A stretch of DNA of 64,000 nucleotides, taken from NCBI GenBank assembly GCA_965220485.1, contig OZ244832.1, forward strand, positions 434,001-498,000, written 5' to 3'. Origin of the DNA: Aldehydirespirator sp965220485. GTDB taxonomy: Bacteria; Actinomycetota; Acidimicrobiia; Acidimicrobiales; Aldehydirespiratoraceae. This document shows, piece after piece, positions 24,303-32,446 of the stretch. A model generated the notes under the pieces. The model was not told where the DNA came from and did no database searches. It worked only from the letters and a program-made list of their open reading frames with translations. The first letter of the stretch is position 1. Every line of letters begins with the position of its first letter. Position numbers and translations under genes: made by a program.

Positions 24303-26600
24303 TTACAGCTCCAGAGCGGCTAGGCGCTCAAGGGTCTGCAGGTCGTTGGCGTGGAGGCGGGCCTGCCGCGAGCCATCGAAATTACCCCGGCCTTGGAAGC
24401 CGAGGGTCCACAGGTCGTCGCCGATCACGATGCTGCGCACGATCACGTTGGGCTCGTCGCTGGGCCAGCAGATGCTGATCGTCTCGTCGGAAGCCAACTC
24501 GATGCCGAGCTCTCGGGCCTCGTTGAGCAGTCCGGGCCAGGCCTCGGGCTCGCAGACGAAGCCGGTGATCCCTGCCTCGCCGGGTCCGCAGACGATGACG
24601 CTTGTGTACGAGTCCTCGAAAATGAGGTACTCCAGCTCGGTGGAGAAGTCGTCCATGTTGGTGGACGGCAGGTCGGCCTCGGTGAGTTTGCGGCAGTCGG
24701 TCTGGCCGGGCTCCTCGCCCTCAACTTCGTGGTCGACCCGACCCACCTCTGCGATAGTGCCGTCGGAGACCCGCAGAACGACCGCTCCCGACCACTCGTT
24801 CCACACGTTGACAGGGATGACCGCGAGGCTGTCGGGAGCCCACCACAGGAAGGCCCGGTGGTCCCAGCCGACGTCGTTCCAGCCGTCGGGGGCGGTCCAC
24901 ACGGCCACTTCGCGAGGTGTGGACAGATCGCTGACGTCGAAGAGCGACACCTTGGCCCCGGTGACGCGGCCGTCCTCGTCGGCGTCGGAGCCCACGCCGA
25001 GCACCACCGTGTCGCCGATGGGGTGCAGATAGCTGGAGAACCCGGGGATCTTCAGCTCGCCCAGGATGGCGGGGTCGGCCGGGTCGGACAGGTCGATGGT
25101 GTAGAAGGGATCGATCTGGCGGAACGTGACCACGTAACCGACATCGCCCACGAAGCGCACCGACTGGACCTGCTCGCCCCGGCCGATATCGCCCACGCTG
25201 CCCACCTCGACCATGACAGCGCCGTCGGTGCTCAGCACCCGGACCTGGCTATCGGACTCGTCGCCCCACGGACCGCCGACCGTGGTCACGATCCGCAGGT
25301 GGCCGTTGTACTCCGACAGTGAGAACTGGTTGTGGATCACACCCAGGACCTCGCCGGAGGCCTCGTAGGCGGCCTCCTCTCCAGTAATGTCGAAACGGTG
25401 GATGCCGGTGCGGCGCCGGCGCCAGGCGTCCTGCCATTCATCGTCCTCATCGAAGGCGTCGGAGTCCACCCAGCGTGTCGTGGCCACATACAGCGACCCG
25501 GTCGAGGCGTAGACGGTGTCGCCGGGGGCCATCACCGCGGTGGACTCCGACGGGTCGAAGTCGACTCCGATGGGCACGCTCATCACGGTGGTGACCCCGA
25601 AGCCCGAGAACACCGACGGGGCGTGCACATCGCCGCACGGCACGAGCCGCGATCCCGTCGAGCTGTCCGCCGAGCCCAGCGTGTAGTGGGGCAGCCAGTC
25701 GTCGAGGGTGGAGTTGAGCACCGCGGCCCGGTTGGCTCGCTCCGCGACATCCTCGGCGTCCTCGTTCTGAGGGAAGACGAACGGGAAGTTCCGCTGTGGG
25801 TCGTAGCGCAGGATCACACGGGCGGTGCCGCCGACGCTGCGGGCGCTGATGTAGTTGCCCTGCGCGTTGAGGGTCTCCACGATCCGGGGAGCACGTCCGC
25901 TGACGTCGATGCGCTGGAGCACGGTCTCGGAGCCCTCCGGGGCGTCGCTGGTGGAACGGGTGATCAGCAGCAGGCTGTCGCCGTCGATGAACAGCTCCCG
26001 ACCCCGGCCCTCGACCACGGCGACCGAGCCGACAACGCTTCGGCTGGCCGCATCGACTACCACCAGCCGACCCGACGACAGCGTGAATATCCTGCGGCCG
26101 TCGGTCTTGACGATGTCGGCCTCGTCCACCCCGACCTCCTGGACGTTCGTCCCTGAGAAGTCCACGCCCTCTACGGGAGCGGGTGCCGCACTCGGAGCCA
26201 GCGTCGGTGCGGGGGCCGCGGCTTCGGCCATCTCGTCGGCGACCATGGCCATCTGCTCTTCGACCATCGGCATGGGACCGAACCAGCCGCCCCGGTCGAA
26301 GCCCCACGGCCCGACCCTGGCCGAGTACTCGTCGTGCAGGTAGTCGAGCAGCGTGTCGCAGTCGTCGAAGCGCACCAGCCCCGCGGTGAGGACCAGGTCG
26401 TCGGGCCCGAACTCGACCACCGTGCCCTCGTCGTCAGGGCCGAGCTCGACCACCGTGCCCTCGTCGGTGCCAGTGCTCGTGTCAGCCGGCGTGGCGGGAT
26501 CCGCAGAGCCGGAGACTCCTGGAGCCCCGCGCGGGCTGTCTCCGCTGCAGGACGCAGCCAGGATCAGGGTGCTGATGGCGACGATGAGTGTCTTGCGCAT
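24303..26600 (-). CDS. Secreted lipoprotein with C-terminal beta-propeller domain
   Basis: The protein is 765 residues long. The signal peptide MRKTLIVAISTLILAASCSG has a lipobox (LAASC), followed by an acidic Thr/Gly-rich linker. The core resembles the bacterial 'beta propeller domain' family (distantly WD40-like): FSGTNVQEVGVDEADIVKTD, RIFTLSSGRLVVVDAASRSV, GEQVQSVRFVGDVGYVVTFR, TIDLSDPADPAILGELKIPG and SSYLHPIGDTVVLGVGSDAD. It should sit outside the cell membrane. Its biochemical role is not established; proteins of this family are often large surface lipoproteins. Immediately downstream lies a truncated copy of its own 3' part. Upstream (26601-26732) I see no further gene. Confidence 0.85.
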   Translation of the reverse strand: MRKTLIVAISTLILAASCSGDSPRGAPGVSGSADPATPADTSTGTDEGTVVELGPDDEGTVVEFGPDDLVLTAGLVRFDDCDTLLDYLHDEYSARVGPWGFDRGGWFGPMPMVEEQMAMVADEMAEAAAPAPTLAPSAAPAPVEGVDFSGTNVQEVGVDEADIVKTDGRRIFTLSSGRLVVVDAASRSVVGSVAVVEGRGRELFIDGDSLLLITRSTSDAPEGSETVLQRIDVSGRAPRIVETLNAQGNYISARSVGGTARVILRYDPQRNFPFVFPQNEDAEDVAERANRAAVLNSTLDDWLPHYTLGSADSSTGSRLVPCGDVHAPSVFSGFGVTTVMSVPIGVDFDPSESTAVMAPGDTVYASTGSLYVATTRWVDSDAFDEDDEWQDAWRRRRTGIHRFDITGEEAAYEASGEVLGVIHNQFSLSEYNGHLRIVTTVGGPWGDESDSQVRVLSTDGAVMVEVGSVGDIGRGEQVQSVRFVGDVGYVVTFRQIDPFYTIDLSDPADPAILGELKIPGFSSYLHPIGDTVVLGVGSDADEDGRVTGAKVSLFDVSDLSTPREVAVWTAPDGWNDVGWDHRAFLWWAPDSLAVIPVNVWNEWSGAVVLRVSDGTIAEVGRVDHEVEGEEPGQTDCRKLTEADLPSTNMDDFSTELEYLIFEDSYTSVIVCGPGEAGITGFVCEPEAWPGLLNEARELGIELASDETISICWPSDEPNVIVRSIVIGDDLWTLGFQGRGNFDGSRQARLHANDLQTLERLAALEL

Positions 26601-26732
26601 GGAGGCTGGGCCTTTCGTCGCGGCACGCTGGCGGCGCGCCTTACGGTCGAAGGATTGGACGTTGCTGCGGCTGTAGCGGTTCCCGGGTGCGCTCCCATTT
26701 TCCTGGAGGCCCCCTGCATCGGTCTCAGCCAG

Positions 26733-26829
26733 GAGGCCGAGCGGATAGGCGGCAATGCTCTAGATGGCTGTAGGCAGCCAGGGGGTCGAGCGGATAGGCG
26801 GCAATCTCTAGGTGGTTGCAGGCAGCCAG
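26733..26829. repeat. Two tandem 49-bp units made of border-repeat ends plus leuD 3' codons
   Basis: GAGCGGATAGGCGGCAAT occurs at 26739 and again at 26788, 49 bp apart. Each is followed by CTCTAG (one extra base in the first copy) and CAGCCAGG. The second unit contains the leuD stop codon and last codons (PWLPATT); the first unit encodes a duplicate that would read PWLPTAI and stop. This is a local duplication of the leuD 3' end together with a repeat end. Confidence 0.75.
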
Positions 26830-27401
26830 GGGAGGCGTCGTCGCTCGTAGTCGTCGATGGCTCCGGTGTGGCGCAGAGTCAGGCCTATGTCGTCGAGTCC
26901 TTCGAGGAAGCGCCGCTGGGTGGAGGCTTCCAGCGGGAACTCTGCCTCGAACCCGATGGCCGGAGCCTCCACGCATCGTCGCTCCACATCAACGGTGATC
27001 TCGAGATCAGGGTCGGCCTGCACCGCGGCCATCAGCTCGGCGGCGGCGTCGGCTGGGATCTGGGCCGGAACGAGGCCGTTCTTGGTGCAGTTGTTGCGGA
27101 AGATGTCGGCGAAGCGGGGGCTGATCACCGCGTCGAAGCCGTACTGCTGGATGGCCCACACCGCGTGCTCCCGTGACGAGCCGGTGCCGAAATTGGTCCC
27201 GGCCAGCAGGATGGTCGCGCCCGCATAGCGCTCGTCGTTGAGCACGAAGTCGCGACCGTCGCGCCACTCTGAGAACAGACCATTCTCGAAACCGGTGCGC
27301 GACACCCGCTTGAGCCAGTCCGACGGGATTATCTGGTCGGTGTCCACGTCGCTGCGGTCCAGCGGCACCGCGGTGCCGGTCGCCACCCGGATCGCCTTCA
27401 C
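26808..27401 (-). CDS. leuD: 3-isopropylmalate dehydratase small subunit
   Basis: LeuD pairs with LeuC to isomerise 2- to 3-isopropylmalate (leucine synthesis), and in citramalate-using species also citramalate to 3-methylmalate. The 197 residues are the usual length. Motifs: LDRSDVDTDQIIPSDWLKRV and LLAGTNFGTGSSREHAVWAI (swivel-domain loop), then ISPRFADIFRNNCTKNGLVP. It lies downstream of leuC on the same strand. The 186-bp gap between them is unusually wide for this pair and holds a border-repeat element. The 3' end has been tandemly duplicated. Confidence 0.95.
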   Translation of the reverse strand: MKAIRVATGTAVPLDRSDVDTDQIIPSDWLKRVSRTGFENGLFSEWRDGRDFVLNDERYAGATILLAGTNFGTGSSREHAVWAIQQYGFDAVISPRFADIFRNNCTKNGLVPAQIPADAAAELMAAVQADPDLEITVDVERRCVEAPAIGFEAEFPLEASTQRRFLEGLDDIGLTLRHTGAIDDYERRRLPWLPATT

Positions 27402-27422
27402 GGCTGCAACCCGCCTGCCGCC

Positions 27423-27570
27423 AGAGGTCGAGCGGATAGGCCGCGATTCATTGAGGGCAGGGGCGCGGAGCGAGGCCGTGGCCCGAGCGGCCCGTGAGCG
27501 CAGCGAACAAGAACGGAGAACGTGACGCTGCGCCGCGAGGAGGTGACAGCCTAGCCGCGTGGCCCGTTAG
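27423..27570. repeat. Long border-repeat element between leuC and leuD
   Basis: The left end AGAGGTCGAGCGGATAGGCC is followed by the family core (GCGGCCCGTGAGCGCAGCGA) and a right end near GCCTAGCCGCGTGGCCCGTT. It separates two cistrons that normally lie within a few bases of each other, so it must be transcribed with them or interrupt their coupling. Confidence 0.8.
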
Positions 27571-27587
27571 GCCAGGGCGCGATGTCA

Positions 27588-28994
27588 TCACAGGTCCTGT
27601 GGCGCGGCGAAGTGCCCGGCGATGGCGGTCGCGGCAGCCACCGCGGGCGACACGAGGTGAGTGCGCCCGCCCCGGCCCTGGCGGCCCTCGAAGTTGCGGT
27701 TGGAGGTGCTGGCAGCCCTCTCGCCGGGCGTCAGCTTGTCGGGGTTCATGGCCAGGCACATGGAGCATCCCGGCTCGCGCCAGTCGAATCCGGCCGCCCG
27801 GAAGATGTCCGGAAGTCCCTCGGCCTCGGCCTGGGCCTTGACCTGACCCGAGCCTGGGACCACCAGGGTGCGTACCCCTTTGGCCACCCGGCGTCCCGTC
27901 ACCACCTCGGCCGCGGCCCGCAGGTCCTCGATGCGGCTGTTGGTGCACGAGCCGATGAACACGGTGTCCACCGCGATGTCGCGCATCGGGGACCGGGGGG
28001 CCAGACCCATGTAGTCGAGGGCCCGGGCCGCGGCCTCGCGCCGGGCCGGGTCGTCGTAGCTGTCGGGGTCGGGCACGGCGCCGCCCAGCGGCACCGACTG
28101 GGCCGGATTGGTTCCCCAGGTCACCATGGGGGAGATGCCGGTGCCGTCGAGGGCCACCTCGACGTCGAAGGAGGCTGCGTCGTCGGTGCGAAGCGTGCCC
28201 CAGTCGGCCAGCGCCTCGGCCCAGAGCTCGCCCGACGGAGCCCGCTCGCGGCCCCTCAGGTACTCGAAGGTGGTCTCGTCGGGAGCGATCAGGCCCGCCT
28301 TGGCGCCGGCCTCGATGGACATGTTGCACACGGTCATGCGGCCCTCCATCGACAGCGCCTCGATCACCGGCCCGCGGTACTCGATGATGCGGCCGACGCC
28401 GCCGGTGGTGCCGATGCGGCCGATGATGGCCAGGATCACGTCCTTGGCGGTGGCGTCGGTCCGCAGGATGCCCTCCACGTTGACGGCCATGGTTCCCGGC
28501 CGCATCTGGGGCAGGGTCTGGGTGGCCAGAACGTGCTCCACCTCGCTGGTGCCGATGCCGAAGGCGATGGCGCCGAAGGCGCCGTGGGTGGAGGTGTGGG
28601 AGTCGCCGCACACGATGGTCATGCCCGGCTGGGTCAGGCCCTGCTCGGGCCCGATCACGTGGACGATGCCCTGCTTGACATGGCCCATCGGGAAGTTGGT
28701 GATACCGAATTGGTCCGTGTTGCGGCGCAGGGTCTCGACCTGGGTGCGGCTCACCTCGTCGGCGATGGGCTTGTCGACGTGCTCGGTCGGGACATTGTGG
28801 TCCTCGGTGGCCACGGTCAAGTCCGGTCGGCGCACGCCGCGGCCCGACAGGCGCAGCCCGTCGAAGGCCTGCGGGGAGGTGACCTCGTGCACCAGGTGCA
28901 GGTCGATGTAGAGCAGGTCGGGCTCGCCGTCGCCGCCGCGGGCCACGGTGTGGCGGTCCCAGATCTTCTCGCTCAGCGTCTGCGGCTCTGTCAC
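27588..28994 (-). CDS. leuC: 3-isopropylmalate dehydratase large subunit
   Basis: This 468-residue aconitase-family subunit binds the 4Fe-4S cluster. The cluster ligands are in VFIGSCTNSRIEDL and EPGCSMCLAMNPDKL. Other conserved segments are ATEDHNVPT, IVCGDSHTSTHGAFGAIAFG and GTSEVEHVLATQTLPQMRPG. The start is the GTG at 28994. With LeuD it serves leucine synthesis and, given cimA nearby, probably also citramalate-dependent isoleucine synthesis. leuB, ilvE and cimA are about 1.5 kb away on the opposite strand. The upstream region shares its 124 bp with a divergent retropepsin-like gene. I see no leader attenuator in front of leuC. Confidence 0.95.
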   Translation of the reverse strand: MTEPQTLSEKIWDRHTVARGGDGEPDLLYIDLHLVHEVTSPQAFDGLRLSGRGVRRPDLTVATEDHNVPTEHVDKPIADEVSRTQVETLRRNTDQFGITNFPMGHVKQGIVHVIGPEQGLTQPGMTIVCGDSHTSTHGAFGAIAFGIGTSEVEHVLATQTLPQMRPGTMAVNVEGILRTDATAKDVILAIIGRIGTTGGVGRIIEYRGPVIEALSMEGRMTVCNMSIEAGAKAGLIAPDETTFEYLRGRERAPSGELWAEALADWGTLRTDDAASFDVEVALDGTGISPMVTWGTNPAQSVPLGGAVPDPDSYDDPARREAAARALDYMGLAPRSPMRDIAVDTVFIGSCTNSRIEDLRAAAEVVTGRRVAKGVRTLVVPGSGQVKAQAEAEGLPDIFRAAGFDWREPGCSMCLAMNPDKLTPGERAASTSNRNFEGRQGRGGRTHLVSPAVAAATAIAGHFAAPQDL

Positions 28995-29118
28995 GGCTCC
29001 GATCCTAGAGCCGATGGTGCCCGCTGAGCCGTCTCAGCCTGCGTTGGTGAGTCGGGGCCCGAGCGGGGGCGCGCAAGGCGTTTGTGGCGAGTTGCGGCGC
29101 GACAATTCGTCAGTTAGC

Positions 29119-29529
29119 ATGAAATGCAGGAAAGATGAGCAGGAGATGAGAGGCTTGGGACACTTCAGAGGCTTGGGACACTTCAGCTGCCCTCTGCGGC
29201 TCACGGGCTTGGACGGCCAAGGAACTTTGGACTTGGAGGCGCTGGTCGACACCGGCTCGGCCTATACATTCGTCCCGGCCCTCCTGCTCAAGCAGCTGGG
29301 GGTGTCGCCGATCGGCAGCGTCGCCCTGCAGCTGGCCGACGGGCGGCTCGTGCGGTACGACATCGGGCAGGCCTGGGCCTCCGTCAACGGTGAGAGCGTC
29401 GTCACGCTGGTGGTGTTCGGCGACGACGACGCCACGATCCTGCTGGGTGCCTACACGCTCGAAGGTCTGCGCCTGGCGCCGGACCCGGTAGCCCAGAGGC
29501 TGGTGCCCGCCCCGGTCCAGCCGCTCTAG
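29119..29529 (+). CDS. Retropepsin-like (clan AA) aspartic protease family protein
   Basis: The product is 136 residues from ATG 29119; an alternative ATG lies at 29146. The single active-site motif is ALVDTGSAYTFVPALLL (D-T-G), and the C-terminal LLGAYTLEGLRLAPDPVAQR matches the second conserved hydrophobic-Gly segment of one-domain bacterial retropepsins, which would act as dimers. The N-terminus contains an 18-bp tandem duplication encoding RGLGHF twice (29148-29183). No signal peptide is visible, so it is presumably cytosolic. The substrate is unknown. It lies divergent from leuC. Confidence 0.8.
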   Translation: MKCRKDEQEMRGLGHFRGLGHFSCPLRLTGLDGQGTLDLEALVDTGSAYTFVPALLLKQLGVSPIGSVALQLADGRLVRYDIGQAWASVNGESVVTLVVFGDDDATILLGAYTLEGLRLAPDPVAQRLVPAPVQPL

Positions 29530-29589
29530 CCGGTGTGGCTCCGCCTCCGGGTGCGCAGCCGCTTCTCGATGCGGCTCGGTCCAGCGGTC

Positions 29590-29730
29590 TCAGCCGGTGA
29601 TTGCCGGGGCTGGCGCGTCGTCGGTGGCCGCGTCCCAGACGATCAGCGTCGCTGCGGCTGCGAGCAGCAGCGCGCCGGCGACCAGTGCGATCCTGGCCCA
29701 GCGCAGGGTGCGGGGCGGATCGTTGCTCAT
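29590..29730 (-). CDS. Small single-pass membrane protein downstream of greA
   Basis: The product is 46 residues: MSNDPPRTLRWARIAL, then a hydrophobic helix (VAGALLLAAAATLIVW) and a short acidic tail ending AITG. The start codon is 5 bp downstream of the greA stop, so the two genes are probably co-transcribed and coupled. Charge distribution fits N-in topology. I do not recognise the family. The tight spacing and clean helix make it more likely real than chance. Confidence 0.55.
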   Translation of the reverse strand: MSNDPPRTLRWARIALVAGALLLAAAATLIVWDAATDDAPAPAITG

Positions 29731-29735
29731 GGTGT

Positions 29736-30206
29736 CTAGGTCACCTTGACGACGGTGATTTTCTGGTGGCCGTCGGGAGAGTCGAACTCGACGGAGTCTC
29801 CCTCGGCCGCACCCAGCAGCGCCTCGCCCATCGGCGATCCGGGCGACACCACGACGACATCGTCCTGCCGCTCCTCGATCACCCCGACCAGCAGGCGCTC
29901 GGGTTCGTCGTCGCCGTCGTAGAGGACGGTCACCACTGATCCAAGGATCACACCGGCGTCGCCGCCGTTGCCGCTGTCGATGATCTCCGCGTTGGCCAGT
30001 AATCGGGTGAGGTGGACGATCCGGCCTTCCATCTTGGCCTGCTCCTCCTTGGCTGCGTGGTAGTCGCCGTTTTCAGACAGGTCGCCCAGTTTGCGGGCGG
30101 CCTCGATCTTGTCGGCTATGTCGATGCGGCCCCGCGTGGTGAGGTCCTGCAGCTCGGCGCTGAGCCTTTCGTGAGCGGCTTGCGAGACATGATGAGCGTC
30201 GGGCAT
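29736..30206 (-). CDS. greA: Transcription elongation factor GreA
   Basis: GreA rescues backtracked RNA polymerase by stimulating transcript cleavage. The protein is 156 residues long, the standard size. The N-terminal coiled coil carries the conserved tip (ARKLGDLSENGDYHAAKEEQ, acidic residues at the loop). The C-terminal FKBP-like domain shows VVTVLYDGDDEPERLLVGVI and SPGSPMGEALLGAAEGDSVE. The start is the ATG at 30206. It is divergent from the leuB leader region, with about 100 bp between the two transcription units, and is followed closely by a 46-residue membrane protein. Confidence 0.95.
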   Translation of the reverse strand: MPDAHHVSQAAHERLSAELQDLTTRGRIDIADKIEAARKLGDLSENGDYHAAKEEQAKMEGRIVHLTRLLANAEIIDSGNGGDAGVILGSVVTVLYDGDDEPERLLVGVIEERQDDVVVVSPGSPMGEALLGAAEGDSVEFDSPDGHQKITVVKVT

Positions 30207-30302
30207 CGCGCCAATCTACCGGCCGACTCGAAGCCCGGGATAGAGCCGGCCGCGGCCACCGCGAGGCGACCCCTTGCAATCGCCAATCCACCGTCGGGGG
30301 TG

Positions 30303-30308
30303 TATGCT
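30303..30308 (+). promoter_or_regulatory. leuB: Candidate -10 box for the leuB-ilvE-cimA leader transcript
   Basis: TATGCT lies upstream of a short leader frame. If transcription starts about 7 bp downstream, the leader peptide would begin with the first or second codon of the RNA (GTG at 30316). No good -35 box is visible. Confidence 0.5.
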
Positions 30309-30315
30309 CTGTGAT

Positions 30316-30348
30316 GTGGCCCGCGAGACCGTGATCGTAATTTCTTAG
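30316..30348 (+). CDS. Putative branched-chain amino acid leader peptide of the leuB operon
   Basis: From GTG 30316 the frame reads (V)ARETVIVIS and stops at 30346-30348; an ATG at 30304 in the same frame would add MLCD. The control-like run Val-Ile-Val-Ile lies just before the stop, and the stop codon merges with the first of two consecutive hairpins, the second followed by a T-tract. Leader peptides rich in Val/Ile/Leu ahead of ilv and leu operons are known from Actinobacteria and Proteobacteria. No direct evidence of translation is available. Confidence 0.6.
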   Translation: MARETVIVIS

Positions 30349-30370
30349 CGCGCGCCACCCCGGCGTGCGC
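30348..30370 (+). promoter_or_regulatory. First hairpin of the leuB leader (pause/anti-terminator candidate)
   Basis: GCGCGCGCC and GGCGTGCGC form a 9-bp stem (one G-U pair) around a 5-base loop. It starts at the last base of the leader-peptide stop codon. A ribosome stalled on the Val/Ile codons would lie a few bases upstream of this hairpin. Confidence 0.6.
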
Positions 30371-30376
30371 CTACGA

Positions 30377-30406
30377 CCGTCCACCCAGGTGGGCGGTTTC
30401 TTTATT
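30377..30406 (+). terminator. Intrinsic terminator (attenuator) in the leuB leader
   Basis: CCGTCCACC and GGTGGGCGG form a stem with one G-U pair closing on a very short loop, followed at once by TTTCTTTATT. It lies about 70 bp before the leuB ATG and would stop transcription before the operon unless relieved. Confidence 0.7.
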
Positions 30407-30475
30407 GCGGCACGAGAACGCGAGCAGAACAGAACCGACGGCATCAAGAGACGAGCAACCGGCGAGCGATCAGTC

Positions 30476-31456
30476 ATGGCATATCGAGTGGGAGTCATCG
30501 GAGGTGACGGCATCGGCCCTGAGGTCGTGGCCGAGGGCCTGAAGGTGATCGCGGCTGCGGGCGTGGAGCTCGACACCAGGCACTACGACCTCGGCGGCGA
30601 CCGCTACCTGCGGGACGGTACCGTGCTCGACGATGCCACCTTGGAGGAGTGGCGCGGCCTCGACGCGCTCTACATGGGCGCGGTGGGCACTCCGGAGGTG
30701 CCGCCCGGCATCATCGAGCGAGGCCTACTGCTCAAGATGCGCTTCGAACTGGACCTCTATATCAACCTGCGGCCCTTCACCGCGCCGGGTCACGACTTCG
30801 TGGTGATCCGCGAGAACACCGAGGGAACGTACGCGGGGGAGGGCGGCTTCCTGCGGCGGGGCACTCCGAACGAGATCGCCACCCAGGGATCGATAAACAC
30901 TCGACACGGCGTGGAGCGGGCCGTGCGCTACGCGTTCGACCTGGCCGTGACCCGGCGCAAGCACGTGACGCTGGTGCACAAGACCAACGTGCTCACCTTC
31001 GCCGGCGACCTATGGGAGCGCGCCTTCAACGAGGTCGCGGCCGGGTACCCCGACGTGTCGACGGCCTACAACCACGTCGACGCGGCGTGCATCTATTTCG
31101 TGGAGGATCCCGCCCGATACGACGTGATCGTCACCGACAACCTCTTCGGAGACATCCTGACCGACCTCGGCGGCGCGGTGTCGGGCGGCATCGGCCTGGC
31201 GCCGACGGCCAACCTGCACCCCGGCCGGGTGTCGATGTTCGAGCCGGTCCACGGTTCGGCCCCCGACATCGTGGGAACGGGCGGGGCCAATCCCGTCGCG
31301 GCGGTGCTGTCGGGCGCAATGATGTTGGACCACCTCGGCGAGACCGGGGCCGCAGAACGGATCCGCAAAGCCTGCGACCGACCCGAGTCGCTCACGGGCA
31401 CCACCAGCGGGATGGGCGACGCCATCGTCGCCCGCCTCGCCGACCAGCCGCTCTGA
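30476..31456 (+). CDS. leuB: 3-isopropylmalate dehydrogenase
   Basis: LeuB oxidatively decarboxylates 3-isopropylmalate with NAD+ (leucine synthesis); in the citramalate route it also acts on 3-methylmalate. The product is 326 residues from the ATG at 30476 (MAYRVGVIGGDGIGPEVVAE). Conserved segments are FVVIRENTEGTYAGEGGFLR, HKTNVLTFAGDLWE and YDVIVTDNLFGDILTDLGGA, then FEPVHGSAPDIVGTGGANPV (NAD-binding and Asp/Mg residues). It is the first gene of leuB-ilvE-cimA and lies behind a leader with a candidate attenuator. Isocitrate dehydrogenase is the main related alternative, but the motif pattern and context favour LeuB. Confidence 0.92.
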   Translation: MAYRVGVIGGDGIGPEVVAEGLKVIAAAGVELDTRHYDLGGDRYLRDGTVLDDATLEEWRGLDALYMGAVGTPEVPPGIIERGLLLKMRFELDLYINLRPFTAPGHDFVVIRENTEGTYAGEGGFLRRGTPNEIATQGSINTRHGVERAVRYAFDLAVTRRKHVTLVHKTNVLTFAGDLWERAFNEVAAGYPDVSTAYNHVDAACIYFVEDPARYDVIVTDNLFGDILTDLGGAVSGGIGLAPTANLHPGRVSMFEPVHGSAPDIVGTGGANPVAAVLSGAMMLDHLGETGAAERIRKACDRPESLTGTTSGMGDAIVARLADQPL

Positions 31457-31525
31457 AGTCGACACACAGAGTGGGCTCACACACACGTACTCACGAAGAG
31501 CCACTCACGGAAGGCCGCCTGAGAC

Positions 31526-32446
31526 ATGCCGATCACACCCACCAAGCACATCTGGATGAACGGGGAGCTCGTTCCCTGGAACGACGCGAAGATCCACGTG
31601 CTGTCGCACTCGTTGCACTACGGGACGGGCGTGTTCGAGGGGATCCGCACCTACGCGACCGACAACGGTCCCGCGGTCTTCCGGCTGACCGACCACATCC
31701 AGCGCCTCTACAACTCAGCCAAGATCCTCAACATGGGTATGCCCTACTCGGTGCCCGAGGTCGTGGATGCCTGCAAGCTCGTCGTGCGCGACAGCGGGTT
31801 GCCCGAGTGCTATGTGCGCCCCATCGCCTACTACGGCTACGGCGAGATCGGGCTGTCGGTAGCCGACTGCACCACCGAGATCGCCATCGCAGTGTGGCCC
31901 TGGGGCGCCTACCTGGGCGACGACGCCCTCACCAAGGGCGTCCGCCTGAAGATCTCGTCGTGGGCCCGCCACGACCACAACATCATGCCGCCCGCCTCCA
32001 AGACCACGGGCAACTACGCCAACTCGACGCTGGCCAAGATGGAGGCTCTGCGGGCCGGCTACGACGAGGCCATCATGCTCAATCCGGCCGGGCTGGTGTC
32101 GGAGTGCAGCGGCGAGAACATCTTCGCGGGCACTCCCGATCTGCTGGTGACCCCGCCGCTGTCCTCAGGAGCGCTGCCCGGCATCACCCAACACTCAGTG
32201 ATCTCCATCGCGCGCGACATCGGCATCGACGTGATGATCGGCGATCTGGCCCGCAGCGACCTGTACATCGCGCAGGAGATCTTCGTGTGCGGCACTGCCG
32301 CGGAGGTCAGCGCGGTGAACTCGGTGGACGACCGTCCCGTGGAGTGCCCCGGCCCGCGCACGCTGGCGATCGCCGAGGTCTATGCGGACGCGGTGCGGGG
32401 TCGCAACGACCGCTACAAGACGTGGAACGAGTACGTCCATGAGTAG
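31526..32446 (+). CDS. ilvE: Branched-chain amino acid aminotransferase
   Basis: IlvE performs the last step of valine, leucine and isoleucine synthesis with PLP (fold type IV). The product is 306 residues: HIWMNGELVPWNDAKIHVLS, YGTGVFEGIRTYATDNGPAV, YVRPIAYYGYGEIGLSVADC, ASKTTGNYANSTLAKMEALR, AIMLNPAGLVSECSGENIFA and a TPPLSSGALPGITQHSVI segment. These match the IlvE family well. A purine-rich GGAAGG lies upstream of the ATG. The stop overlaps the start of cimA (ATGAGTAG), so the two are translationally coupled. Spacing from leuB is 69 bp. Confidence 0.95.
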   Translation: MPITPTKHIWMNGELVPWNDAKIHVLSHSLHYGTGVFEGIRTYATDNGPAVFRLTDHIQRLYNSAKILNMGMPYSVPEVVDACKLVVRDSGLPECYVRPIAYYGYGEIGLSVADCTTEIAIAVWPWGAYLGDDALTKGVRLKISSWARHDHNIMPPASKTTGNYANSTLAKMEALRAGYDEAIMLNPAGLVSECSGENIFAGTPDLLVTPPLSSGALPGITQHSVISIARDIGIDVMIGDLARSDLYIAQEIFVCGTAAEVSAVNSVDDRPVECPGPRTLAIAEVYADAVRGRNDRYKTWNEYVHE

